NCBI GenBank assembly: GCA_009692725.1
Contig: SHYP01000004.1
Location: 17,027-81,026 of the forward strand
Direction: 5' to 3'
Length of the DNA stretch: 64,000 nt
Source: Dehalococcoidia bacterium
GTDB taxonomy: Bacteria; Chloroflexota; Dehalococcoidia; UBA2979
The notes under the pieces: generated by a model
What the model was told of the DNA's origin: nothing
The model's database searches: none
Seen by the model: only the letters and a program-made list of their open reading frames with translations
Program-made: the position numbers and the translations under genes
Part shown: piece after piece, positions 39,349-48,098 of the stretch
Position numbering within the stretch: the first letter of the stretch is position 1
Layout of the letters: each line of letters starts with the position of its first letter

Positions 39349-40707
39349 TCAGGCCGCGAGGGCGGTCGCGTCGTTGCGCAAGTCGCGCAGCTCGCGCTGC
39401 GTGAGCGTGACCACGGCGACGGCCACCGCCATCAGCGCGGCGCCGGCGAACAGCGCGACGCGGACGTTAGAAAGCTCCGCGATCTCGCCGCCGAGCAGCC
39501 CACCGAGCATCGCCATAGAGAAGGTGATGCCGTGGATGCCCATCACGCGGCCGCGCATCGCGTCCGGGACGCGCAGCTGCAGCGCGGTCATCGAGACGAT
39601 CAGGAAGATCGCGTTGCAGATCGAGGCGACGAGCAGCAGCCCGAGCGCGAGCTCGTAGCGCGGCGCGAGCGCAAAGCCGCAGATCAGCAGCTCCGCCGCG
39701 AACAGCGCCCCCAGCAGCAGCCGCCCCTGGTGGGCGAAGCGCTGCAAGCGCAGCGTGATCGCGGTTCCCGTGACCGCGCCCACTCCGATCATCGTGAGCA
39801 GCGTGCCGAAGCCGCCCGCCCCGCGCTCGAACGTCTTCGCGACGAGCGGCATCAGCTGGAAGTACTGCAGCCCGAAGAACATGTGCGAGTACGACAGCAG
39901 GATCAGCAGCGTGAACAGCCGATGCGCCGCGATGAAGCGCACCCCGCCCGCCAGGTCCGCGAGCACGTCGCGGCTGCGCTCGGGGCGCGTCTCGGCGATG
40001 CGCAGCGTGAGCAGCACCGGCAGCATCAGCGCGAACCCGACCGTGCCGAGCGCGAACACGACCGCGGTCCCCGCGAGCGACACGAGCACGCCGCCGATCA
40101 TCGGCGCCACGATGCGCGTCGCCTGCCACATGATGGCGTTGAGTGCGACGGCGCTCTGGATGAAGCGCCGCTCAATGAGGTCCGGGAAGAACGCGTTCCG
40201 CGCCGGGTTGTCGATGCCGAAGATCACGCCCATCAGCGCGGCGACCACGATCACGTGCCAGATCTGCACCGTGTTCGTTACGTCGAGTATCGTGAGCGCG
40301 AGCAGCAACGCGGCCGAGCATAACGAGGTGCCCGCCATCACCACGCGCCGGTTCACGCGGTCCGCCAGCACGCCGCCGAACAGGTTCACGAGGATCGTCG
40401 GGACGGCGGTGGCCGCGCCCAGCGTGCCGAGCACACGTGGGGAGCCGCCGAGCTCGTCGACGATTAGCCAGCCCTCGCCGAGGGCCGCGAGCTGGATGGC
40501 CGCGACCGTGGCGAGCGAGCCGAGCCAGTAGCGACGGTAGCGCGGGACCGTGAGCGCGCCGAGTGCGCCGGCGGGCCGCTCCGGCGGGGCGCCGGCGTCC
40601 TCGATGGCAACGGCGGGGGTGGCGGCGAGGCTCCCGCGGTGCGCGCCCGCGGGCGATGCGTCGAGCCCGGGGCTCGCGAGTGGGGCGCGGGGTGCGCGGC
40701 GCTGCAT
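39349..40707 (-). CDS. MFS transporter (EntS/MFS_3-like)
   Basis: 452 residues, about twelve membrane helices after a ~50-residue Ala/Pro-rich cytoplasmic N-terminus. It has PRYRRYWLGSLATVAAIQL (helix 1), the loop 2-3 motif FGGVLADRVNRRVVM and GVIFGIDNPARNAFFPDL, typical of the enterobactin-exporter-like MFS_3 group. Substrate unknown, probably export. The start may be one of several in the long N-terminus; the first ATG is given. Confidence 0.88.
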   Translation of the reverse strand: MQRRAPRAPLASPGLDASPAGAHRGSLAATPAVAIEDAGAPPERPAGALGALTVPRYRRYWLGSLATVAAIQLAALGEGWLIVDELGGSPRVLGTLGAATAVPTILVNLFGGVLADRVNRRVVMAGTSLCSAALLLALTILDVTNTVQIWHVIVVAALMGVIFGIDNPARNAFFPDLIERRFIQSAVALNAIMWQATRIVAPMIGGVLVSLAGTAVVFALGTVGFALMLPVLLTLRIAETRPERSRDVLADLAGGVRFIAAHRLFTLLILLSYSHMFFGLQYFQLMPLVAKTFERGAGGFGTLLTMIGVGAVTGTAITLRLQRFAHQGRLLLGALFAAELLICGFALAPRYELALGLLLVASICNAIFLIVSMTALQLRVPDAMRGRVMGIHGITFSMAMLGGLLGGEIAELSNVRVALFAGAALMAVAVAVVTLTQRELRDLRNDATALAA

Positions 40708-40882
40708 CGGGACAGGATACGCCAGCGCTTGCGCTTCGCGGCTCCCCCCGAGGTTGCGGCCTCAGGGTTGCGGGCGGGGCAACTCAGGGGGAACCCCAGC
40801 CTGGGCGCTTGTAAGAGAGGTCCGCGCGCCGGGTCTCATTCACATCAAGCGGTACGTACGCCATTCGGCAAGGAGAGCGGCG

Positions 40883-41533
40883 ATGGCGGTGGAGGTTGCG
40901 GGCCCGAGGCCCACGGTGCAGAAGGTGCACCCGGACCTCGCCGCGGTGGCCACGCAGCTGCCGGACGGTCCGGGCGTGCAGTGCATGCTGGCCCTCCACG
41001 CGCAGGTCGACGTCCCGGTGATCCTGCTCGCCGCCGACGCGAACGACCCGGAACGCCTGCGCGGACTGCTGCTGGGCGCGGACGACTGCGTCACGAAGCC
41101 GTTCGACCCGCAGGAGCTGACCGCCCGCGTGGGCGTGGTGCTCCGCCGCGTGCGCCGCAGCTCCGGCGCAGCCGCCGCCACCCAGGAAGGCCTGCAGCTC
41201 GACATCCGCCACCGCGTCGCCCGCGTCGATGGGGTGCTGGTCCACCTCAACGCCACGGACTGGCGGCTGCTCGAGCGGCTGACCGCGGGTGCGAGCCGCG
41301 TCGTGCCCGCCGCCGAGCTGATCGCCGCCGCGTGGGGCGCCGACCTGGATGCCGACACGCAACGGCTGCGCGTGGCGATGTCGCGCCTGCGCGCCAAGCT
41401 CGGGAGCGCCGGCTGGGTGCTGCAGACTGCGCGCGGCGAGGGCTACCGCTTCGATCGCCGGCGCCCCGCCGAGCATCGCGCGCCGCGCCCGCTGCGCAGC
41501 GAGCCGCGAGCGCCCACAGAGCGCGCCGGCTAG
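40883..41533 (+). CDS. Degenerate response regulator with winged-helix DNA-binding domain
   Basis: 216 residues. The C-terminal half (~105-200) is a full OmpR-type winged helix (LNATDWRLLERLTAG, AMSRLRAKLG, GEGYRFDRR). The N-terminal half is an incomplete receiver: the first strand with the acidic pair is absent, and the phospho-acceptor Asp is replaced by Ala (VATQLPDG where LLDxxLPDG is expected). VILLAAD and the Lys of VTKPFD remain. It therefore cannot be phosphorylated in the normal way. ATG at 40883 has AAGGAG 8 nt upstream, so the short N-terminus is probably real. Its stop is 1 bp from the convergent murB stop. Confidence 0.85.
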   Translation: MAVEVAGPRPTVQKVHPDLAAVATQLPDGPGVQCMLALHAQVDVPVILLAADANDPERLRGLLLGADDCVTKPFDPQELTARVGVVLRRVRRSSGAAAATQEGLQLDIRHRVARVDGVLVHLNATDWRLLERLTAGASRVVPAAELIAAAWGADLDADTQRLRVAMSRLRAKLGSAGWVLQTARGEGYRFDRRRPAEHRAPRPLRSEPRAPTERAG

Positions 41534-41534
41534 G

Positions 41535-42509
41535 TCAGTCCTCGAGCTCCGCGCTCGGCGGGGCGGGGAACGCCGCCGGCGCGGGCGCGGGCCCCCACCA
41601 CTCGATCTCCGGCACGAGCCAGATGCCGGCGTGCGCCTGCACGCGCTCCTGCAGCTCGCGCATGAGCGCGGCGACGTCGCGCGCGGTCGCGCCACCGTCG
41701 TGCACGATGAAGTTCGCGTGGAGCTCGCTCACGCGGGCGCCGCCGACGGCGAGGCCCTTGCAGCCCGCCGCCTCGATCAGCCGGCCCGCGTGGTCGCCGG
41801 GCGGGTTGCGGAACACGGAGCCCGCGTTCGGCTGCGCCGTGGGTTGCGCCGCCGCGCGCGCAGTCAGCAGACGCCGCATCTCTGCCTCGATCGCCTCGCG
41901 CGGGCGCGGGCCCAGCTGGAGCGCCGCGGCCGTGACCATCACCCCAGAGCCGCGCAGGCTGCTTTCGCGATAGCCGAAGCGCAGCTCCTCGCGCGGCAGC
42001 GCCAGCGGCCCGCGCGCGCCGAGTACGTCGACGCTGTCGATGAGCGGGCCGATGCTGCGCCCGTCACCGATGCCGGCGTTCGTTTGCAGCGCCCCGCCCA
42101 ACGAGCCGGGGATGCCGACCGCGAACTCGAGGCCGCTCAACCCTTCTGCCGCTGCGGCGCGCGCGAGCGCAGGCAACATCACCGCAGCGCCCGCCGTCAC
42201 GCGTGTGCCATCGAAGCGCACCTGGCCGCACGCGCGGCGCAGCGTGATCACGAGCGCGTCGACGCCCTCATCCGCCACGAGGATGTTCGAACCGCCGCCG
42301 ATCACGCGTACCGCGACGGGCACCGATCGCGCCCACGCAAACAGCAGCGCCACCTCGTCGAGCGAGCGCGGCTCGGCGAAGAAGCGCGCAGGCCCGCCGA
42401 TACGCAGGTATGTGTGTCGCGCGAGCGGGACCTGCGTTCGCACGTCGATCCCGGCTGGGACGCCGGGCGGGATGTCAGAGGGCAGCGGCAACAGCACGCT
42501 GGCGATCAT
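41535..42509 (-). CDS. murB: UDP-N-acetylenolpyruvoylglucosamine reductase
   Basis: FAD-dependent reductase giving UDP-MurNAc for peptidoglycan, 324 residues. It has an FAD-binding block VRVIGGGSNILVADEG, GLEFAVGIPGSLGGALQTNAG, the catalytic-region RESSLRGSG, and PNAGSVFRNPPGD with the catalytic Ser. The C-terminal part is GRLIEAAGCKGLAVGGARVS. It stands alone rather than in an mra/mur cluster. It implies a peptidoglycan-containing wall, consistent with the lytic transglycosylase in this window. Confidence 0.95.
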   Translation of the reverse strand: MIASVLLPLPSDIPPGVPAGIDVRTQVPLARHTYLRIGGPARFFAEPRSLDEVALLFAWARSVPVAVRVIGGGSNILVADEGVDALVITLRRACGQVRFDGTRVTAGAAVMLPALARAAAAEGLSGLEFAVGIPGSLGGALQTNAGIGDGRSIGPLIDSVDVLGARGPLALPREELRFGYRESSLRGSGVMVTAAALQLGPRPREAIEAEMRRLLTARAAAQPTAQPNAGSVFRNPPGDHAGRLIEAAGCKGLAVGGARVSELHANFIVHDGGATARDVAALMRELQERVQAHAGIWLVPEIEWWGPAPAPAAFPAPPSAELED

Positions 42510-42530
42510 GCTGCGCGGCCGAAGCTGGCG

Positions 42531-43205
42531 CTAGCTACGCCCCACTGCTCTGCGCCGCCTCGCCCTGGCGCGCGGGTCGGCGCACGGTACGCCAGCCCTG
42601 GCACATACGGCAGGTCTCGCGAGACCAGCGCTCCGGCCGGTACACGGGGTCTGTGTCGTCCCAGTTGTAGTAGACGTGCGCGCCTTCCCCATCGCATTCG
42701 GGGCAACGCACCGTCTCGCGCGGCCCGTCCTGCACGTGCAGCTGTCCAATCGGGCCGCGCGGGCCGCGGTGCGGTCGCCGGCGAGCGGCGCGAGCACGAT
42801 CGGGTCGTTCTCGAAGGCGACGACTGCCACCTGCGCGCCGGGCGGGAGCGCGTCGATTACGGCACGCGCTGCCGCCTGCGCGGTGGCGAGGCGCCCGTCG
42901 CCCATGCTCGCGCTGGTCTCGACGGCGATCACGACGCTGGCGGGCGCGCTTACCGCCAGCGCGGCCGCCACCGGCTGCCCGTCGAGCAGCAGCTCAGGCG
43001 CGGCCGCCCCTGGGACAGCGCCCGACACGGCCACGCGCGCCGTCAGCGAGCCGTCGCTCGCCACGGTCGCGTCCACCTCGATCGCCGGCTCTGCCGACGC
43101 GCCGCCACCGACGGCAAGCGCCAGCGCGGCTGCGAGCGCGGCCCCGAGCCACCTCGAACGCGTGTTCCACACTGGCACGCAGACCACCTCCACGCCGGAA
43201 ATCAC
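42531..43205 (-). pseudogene. VWA-domain exported protein, C-terminally cut short
   Basis: Residues ~1-38 are a signal peptide (ALAAALALAVGGGASA). A short beta region and the start of a VWA domain follow: VVIAVETSASMGDGRL with Glu in place of the first MIDAS Asp, VIDALPPGAQVAVVAFEND and LAPLAGDRTAARAAR. From ~42755 on, the frame encodes Cys/Arg/Thr-rich sequence that is merely the other frame of the Zn-ribbon gene. About two thirds of a normal VWA domain is missing. A deletion joining the VWA gene to the Zn-ribbon gene would explain this. Confidence 0.6.
42535..42735 (-). CDS. Small Zn-ribbon (DnaJ-like CxxCxGxG) protein
   Basis: 66 residues with VRCPECDGEGAHVYYNWDD and ETCRMCQGWRTVRR, i.e. 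CPECDGEG and CRMCQG, a DnaJ-type zinc ribbon. The GTG start at 42735 lies in a 12-bp palindrome CTGCACGTGCAG. The open frame also runs a little upstream (IGQLHVQDG), so the true start may be earlier. It is read in a different frame from the overlapping tail of the VWA-like gene, and its composition is more protein-like than that tail. Confidence 0.6.
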   Translation of the reverse strand: MQDGPRETVRCPECDGEGAHVYYNWDDTDPVYRPERWSRETCRMCQGWRTVRRPARQGEAAQSSGA

Positions 43206-43370
43206 AAGCGAGATGTCAGGAGAATCGGCAGCCGTGGCCGCTCCTGAACCCCTAGGGGACGGCGGTTCCGCAGTGGGGATGTGCGCCTCGGGCCCGCGAA
43301 CCTGTAAGGGTTGCCCCGCATCGGGGGTCTCTCCCTAGGGGAAGAGCGGCGCGCCGGGCAGGAGCGAGCG

Positions 43371-44738
43371 GTGACCGAGAGCAGCAGCGCCCAGCCCGAA
43401 CCGGCCGAGGATCCGCACGTCGCGGACCCCGCCCTACCGGCCGCAACGCCACTGCCGGCGTGGCTGCGACCGGAGGCCGGCGACGTCACCGTCGCCGCCC
43501 GCCTGCTCGACCTGCTGGACCGCGGCTGGACCCCGCGAGCCATCCACGACACGCTGGTCGCCGAGTTCGGGCTCCGCGCCGCGTCGGCCCGTGCGATCCG
43601 CGAGCAGATGCTCGCGCAGCGGCCGGCCGCCGCCGAAGCTCCGTGGCGCCTCTCCGACGCCGACCCGCAGGTGGCGGCGCTGGTGATGCCGGTGATCGTC
43701 GCGGTGTGCGAGCACACCCACGGCGCGCGCACGCACATCGACGCCGCGGCAGGCGCCTGGGTCGCGACGCTGCGCGCGGCCTCGCCGGACCTGCCGCTGT
43801 GGGGTGCCTACCGCCTGGCCGCGGAGTACGCGCGCCGCGCCGCCGCCGGCGAGCCCGCAGACGACCTCGACGCCGCGCTCGCGCTCGCCCCGTGGCGCGA
43901 CCCCGCGCTCGACGCCTCCGGGCCGGGCGCACGCACGCTCCCGCACGACAGCTACGACGCAGTGCTGGAGCGCCTGGCCGCACGCGCGTCGTGGCAGCGC
44001 TACCGGGCGGCGGTGTCGCGCTCCGCGGCGCTGGAGCGCTCCTACCCGCTGGTGCTCGGCATCTGCGCCGACGCGTTGCTCGTGCGTCCCGCCGCGACAC
44101 CGGCGCCGGCGCGCCGCCGCCCCGCGCCCCCGCGCGCCACTGCCCAGCCGGCGTTCCGCGCCGAGCTGCGGCGCCTGAGTCGGCGCGTCGAGCGGCTGGC
44201 AAGCGACTCGCCGCGCGCCGCGCGCAGCCCGCGCCGCACGGCGAGCCTGGGCGCGCCACCCGACGCGGCAACCACAGCGGCGCTGGCCGCGCTCGCGCCC
44301 ACGATCACGCGCATCGCGACGCCCGGCGTGGACTTCCCCACGAACGTCCAGCCGCTGCCGACGCGGCCATTGGTCTGGCCGCCGCTCGCAGACGGCGGCC
44401 CGGGCAGCGCAGCGCCGGATGGCGCAGCGCGCATGCCTTTCACGGACGCCTTCACGGACCAGCCGATGCCGTTCGCCGCGGAGCTCGCGCTCGTCGTCTC
44501 CCCCGTCGAGGGCTTTCGCGGGCTGATCGAGGTGCAGGACGCGCTCGCGCGTGTGCCCGGCGTCGACGCCGCGCGCGTCGAGGCGTTCACGCACGGCGAC
44601 GCGCGCATGCTGCTGGAGTCGCGCGAGGCGCTCGACCCCGCCGCGCTCGCGAGCGAGTTGGCACGGCTGCTGGGGCGCGTGGCACGCGTCGCGGGCGGGT
44701 CGGCCCCGAACGGCGAGCTGCAGATCGCGCTGGGGTAG
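43371..44738 (+). CDS. Hypothetical protein sharing the accessory C-terminal domain
   Basis: 455 residues. The N-terminal ~200 are helical (AARLLDLLDRGWTPRAIHDT, WGAYRLAAEYARRAAAG, LERLAARASWQRYRAAV). A disordered Pro/Ala/Arg region occupies ~215-330, and the last ~85 residues form a domain starting LALVVSPVEGFRGL followed by VQDALARVPGV. That domain matches the end of the two-component-operon protein at 5385-6326. GTG at 43371 has GGAG upstream. Function unknown; the RGWTPRAIHDTLVAEFGL segment resembles a helix-turn-helix but is not convincing. Confidence 0.75.
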   Translation: MTESSSAQPEPAEDPHVADPALPAATPLPAWLRPEAGDVTVAARLLDLLDRGWTPRAIHDTLVAEFGLRAASARAIREQMLAQRPAAAEAPWRLSDADPQVAALVMPVIVAVCEHTHGARTHIDAAAGAWVATLRAASPDLPLWGAYRLAAEYARRAAAGEPADDLDAALALAPWRDPALDASGPGARTLPHDSYDAVLERLAARASWQRYRAAVSRSAALERSYPLVLGICADALLVRPAATPAPARRRPAPPRATAQPAFRAELRRLSRRVERLASDSPRAARSPRRTASLGAPPDAATTAALAALAPTITRIATPGVDFPTNVQPLPTRPLVWPPLADGGPGSAAPDGAARMPFTDAFTDQPMPFAAELALVVSPVEGFRGLIEVQDALARVPGVDAARVEAFTHGDARMLLESREALDPAALASELARLLGRVARVAGGSAPNGELQIALG

Positions 44739-44750
44739 CCGCCGCCCGCG

Positions 44751-46016
44751 CTAGCCGGCCACGACGCTTGCACCGCTGGACGGCACAGTCACGGGCTGCC
44801 GTCGCGCGGGCTCGCGACCGAGCAGCAGCGCGCCCAACGCCGACACCAGCGGCGCCGCCGAGGCGACCAGCAGCACGCCGCGCATCGGCACCAGCTCGCC
44901 CGCGACGCCCGCGAGGATCGGTCCGAGCGCCAGCGCCGCCCCGTTCACGACCACGAACAGCGCCGTCGCGAGCGCCACGTCCTGCTGGTCAAAGCCCTCG
45001 AACTCAAAGGGCAGGCTGAGCAGGATCGGGAAGTACATCCACGTCAGCCCCTGCAACAGGCCGACGCCGATCAGCAGTGGCACGCTGCCGGTCAGCACGA
45101 AGATGCCGAACGTCGGCACCTGCGCCAGCGTCGTGATCAGCAGGAACGGCAGCCGCCCGCCCGCCATGCGCAGCGCCCACGTGGCGGCGAGCGAGCCCGG
45201 GATGATCGCGACGGCCGCGCAGCCGAGCACGAGCCCCGTCTGGCCGTCGCTCAGTCCGAACTCGTCGCGCGCGACCTGCGGCCAAAACGTCAGGAAGGTT
45301 GCCCACGTCCCCGCGCCCCCGACACCGATCAGGCACAACGCGAGCACGTCGCGGCGCGCGAAGAGCGCGAGCCACGAGCGCCGCGGCGCCCCTGCCTCGG
45401 CCACCAGCGGCGGCTGCGTCGGCGGCGGCGCCGCGCGCGCGATGAACGTCCACACCACCGCGCCGAGCGCCGCCAGCACGACGAACAGCGCCGTCAGCGC
45501 GCGCCAGCCACCGAGCAGGCCGAGCAGCGCGCCCGACGTCCAGAAGCCGACCGTCTGCACGGTGCCGAAGCCGCTGTTGAACACGCTGTTGGCGCGCGGA
45601 ATCTCGTCGCGGCCGAACCAGCCCGCGAGCAGCATCGTGCGCACCGGATTGAGCGCGACGAACACGATCGCCACGCCGAGGCGCATCGCGAGCTGCACCC
45701 AGTACGACGGGAACAGCACCGCGAGCCCGATCAGCACCGCCGCGAGCGCGTACGCGACGCCCATCGCGCGCAGCGGCGGGTAGCGCGCCATCAGCGCGGT
45801 CACCGGCAGTGAGAACACCACCTGCCCGAGGAAGAACGAGGAGCTGAGCCACCCCTTCGCCGCCGAGCCGATGCCGAGGTCCTCGCTCATGTCCGGCAGC
45901 AGCACGCCAAGCGTGAACCCGTACCAGAGCATCCCCCACGAGCACAGCACCAGGCCGCCCATGAGCACCCAGCGGTACGGGTGCAGCTCCGGCGCCAGGG
46001 GCTCGGGCTCGGTCAT
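44751..46016 (-). CDS. MFS transporter
   Basis: 421 residues with twelve predicted helices. It has YRWVLMGGLVLCSWGMLWYG (helix 1), LMARYPPLRAMGVAY, the RTMLLAGWFGRDEIPRANS loop and a VWTFIARAAPPPTQPP central loop. It resembles the CynX/NIMT or general NNP-like MFS group. Substrate unknown. A -10-like TATACT lies ~35 bp upstream on the minus strand (near 46045-46050). It is in tandem with a second MFS gene and may be co-transcribed with it. Confidence 0.88.
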   Translation of the reverse strand: MTEPEPLAPELHPYRWVLMGGLVLCSWGMLWYGFTLGVLLPDMSEDLGIGSAAKGWLSSSFFLGQVVFSLPVTALMARYPPLRAMGVAYALAAVLIGLAVLFPSYWVQLAMRLGVAIVFVALNPVRTMLLAGWFGRDEIPRANSVFNSGFGTVQTVGFWTSGALLGLLGGWRALTALFVVLAALGAVVWTFIARAAPPPTQPPLVAEAGAPRRSWLALFARRDVLALCLIGVGGAGTWATFLTFWPQVARDEFGLSDGQTGLVLGCAAVAIIPGSLAATWALRMAGGRLPFLLITTLAQVPTFGIFVLTGSVPLLIGVGLLQGLTWMYFPILLSLPFEFEGFDQQDVALATALFVVVNGAALALGPILAGVAGELVPMRGVLLVASAAPLVSALGALLLGREPARRQPVTVPSSGASVVAG

Positions 46017-46115
46017 CGCGCAACTCCGGTCAGCGGCCCGCGGCAGTATAGGCGTTGTTGCCGACGGCGGCGGTCGCGGCGGCGCCGAACTCGGGCAGCA
46101 GGCGCCGTAGCCCCG

Positions 46116-47363
46116 TTAGTGCGCGGGTAGTGCGAACTCCTCGGCGGTGCGAGCACCGCCGAGGCCATCCGGCCACGGCGGACGGCGGATCAGCGAGACC
46201 GCGAACGCCGCCACCATCGCGAGCACGCCGAACACGATGAACACCGGCACGTACGACCCGGTGCGGTCGAAGTAGAGCCCGGCGAGCACGGGCGAGAGCA
46301 CGCCTGCCGGCATCTGCGCCGCGCCGATGAGCCCGTTGATCGTCGCCACGCGACGCGGGCCGAAGTAGTCCGCCACCACCGCCAGCTGCATCACCACCCA
46401 CGCCGCCTGCCCGAACGCGAACGTCATGAAATACACCGGCAGCAGCCACACGCGCTCGCTGGAGATCAGCGCGAAGACGACCATGCCCACGCCCTGCAGC
46501 GCGAACGCGATCACGAACAGCCGCTTACGGCCGATGCGGTCGCCGAGGAAGCCGCTCGCGGGGCGGAACGCGATCTGGCATACGGCGTACGCCACGCCCA
46601 CCGAGGCGGCCTCACCCGTCGAGAAGCCCTCCGCCTTAAGGTGCGGTATCTGGTGCACGATCCACCCGAGGATCGCCGCACCGTTGAGCGCTCCCGCGAG
46701 CGCGAGCAGGTAGAACATCGGCGTGCGCACAGCGTCGTGCACGCTCATGCCGCTCGCCGCGACCGGCACCGCGATCTCCTGTGCCGTGAGCGACACCCCG
46801 TCCGGGCCCAGCCCCAGCTCCGTGGGGTCGTCCCGCAGGAGCAGCGCGATCGGCACCGTCACCACGAGCAGCACGATCGCGGAGATGACAAGGGTCTCGC
46901 GCCACCCGACCGCGGTGATCAGCCACGACAGCGGCAGCACGAGCGCGTAGCCCGCGCCGTTGCCGGCGTTCAGCACGCCCATGGCTCGGCCGCGGTAGCG
47001 CCGGAACCAGCGCATGAGCGCGGCCGAGTACGCGACGAACGAGCCGACGCTCTGGCCGAGCGCCATGACGACGCTCGCGCCGTAGTACATCCCCTTCGAG
47101 TGCGCCTGCGAGAACATGAGGATGCCGATGGCGAGCACGATCGCGCCGGTCACGGCCATCTTGCGCGGGCCGAAGCGGTCCACCATCAGCCCGGTCACCG
47201 GCGCCATCAGCCCCTGCTCGAAGCTGCGGATGGAGAAGCCGAGCGCGATCACGGCCGTGCTCCAGCCGAGCTCCTCGCGCAGGGGCGCGATGAAGATGCC
47301 GAAGCTCCAGACGGAGATGCCGGCGGTGAGGAAGTTGCCCACCGCGCCCGAGCCGGCGATCAC
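46116..47363 (-). CDS. MFS transporter (monocarboxylate/OFA-like)
   Basis: 415 residues from GTG 47363, with twelve helices, RSFEQGLMAPVTGLMVDRFG, WFRRYRGRAMGVLNAGNGAG and GFLGDRIGRKRLFVIAF, characteristic of oxalate/formate- and monocarboxylate-type MFS proteins. The N-terminus is problematic. The same frame encodes a plausible RTPYYGWVIAGS start of helix 1 but has no ATG/GTG/TTG before the GTG inside it. An upstream GTG at 47460 is in another frame. A one-base indel near 47390-47450, or a non-canonical start, is likely. Possible substrates are organic acids of the nearby catabolic genes. Confidence 0.85.
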   Translation of the reverse strand: MIAGSGAVGNFLTAGISVWSFGIFIAPLREELGWSTAVIALGFSIRSFEQGLMAPVTGLMVDRFGPRKMAVTGAIVLAIGILMFSQAHSKGMYYGASVVMALGQSVGSFVAYSAALMRWFRRYRGRAMGVLNAGNGAGYALVLPLSWLITAVGWRETLVISAIVLLVVTVPIALLLRDDPTELGLGPDGVSLTAQEIAVPVAASGMSVHDAVRTPMFYLLALAGALNGAAILGWIVHQIPHLKAEGFSTGEAASVGVAYAVCQIAFRPASGFLGDRIGRKRLFVIAFALQGVGMVVFALISSERVWLLPVYFMTFAFGQAAWVVMQLAVVADYFGPRRVATINGLIGAAQMPAGVLSPVLAGLYFDRTGSYVPVFIVFGVLAMVAAFAVSLIRRPPWPDGLGGARTAEEFALPAH

Positions 47364-47484
47364 CCAGCCGTAGTAGGGCGTGCGGAAGCGGCCCGGAGTG
47401 CGCGTGCTGGCGATAGTCGGGTCCTTCCGGTCGCGCTGCGCGTAGAGCCGGGCCGCTCACGCCGGCGCCGGACGCCGCGCGGCG

Positions 47485-47922
47485 CTACTCCTCGGCTGGC
47501 AGGTCCTCGGCAGGCAGGCGATTCAGCTCGACGAACACGTTGCCGTTCGACAGCGGGTGGACCCACGCCGCGTTCGGCGAGTCCGCCTCGCGCGTAATCC
47601 TACCGCCCGCGGCCTGAATGCGCTCGACCATACCCTCGAGGTCCGCCACCTGCAGCCCGACGAGGTACAGCCCCTCGCCGTTCGGGTACGCGTCTCCATG
47701 GCGCAGGTTCATGAAGCGCAGCAGCGCGCTGTCCTCGCGCTCCGGCTGGATCAGCTCGAGCACCGGTCCGTCGTCCGTGCCGAGCATCACGCCCTTGAAG
47801 CCCCAACGCTGCGTGTTCACCTCCGCCACCGGCTTCAGGCCGAAGAACTATGCATAGCGCCGCACGCCCTCGTCGAGGTCCCGCACCGCCACGGAGAAGT
47901 ACTGGAACCGCAGCTCCGCCAT
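47485..47922 (-). pseudogene. VOC-family (glyoxalase-like) gene with in-frame TAG
   Basis: From ATG 47922 the frame encodes FQYFSVAVRDLDEGVRRYA, then TAG (47850-47848), then FFGLKPVAEVNTQRWGFKG, continuing without shift to the stop at 47485. Every VOC signature is there: VAVRDLDEGVRRY(x)FFGLKPV and LVGLQVADLEGMVERIQAAGGR. The stop replaces codon 25, where Gln (CAG) would fit by one C-to-T change. It is either inactivated, read through, or a sequence error. Translation could restart at GTG 47829 but that product would lack the first strand. Confidence 0.8.
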
Positions 47923-48098
47923 CGCCCGCCTCCGCTCTTCGCGGCCATCGCGGCGGCCGCGCTGCGCACGATAACACTGCCCGGCTATCCTCGCGGTCGA
48001 GCGCGGACGCGTAGCAGCGCGAATACGGGTATCGTGCGCGTGCGCCGCGCCGCGCCGAGCCGCGCTGAGAGCCGCGCTGGGAGCCGACGGAGGAACGC

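Noticed and set aside
37314..39404. Very long plus-strand frame overlapping the aminotransferase and secreted protein genes
   Set aside because: It crosses two clear genes in another frame and is Arg/Ala-rich throughout.
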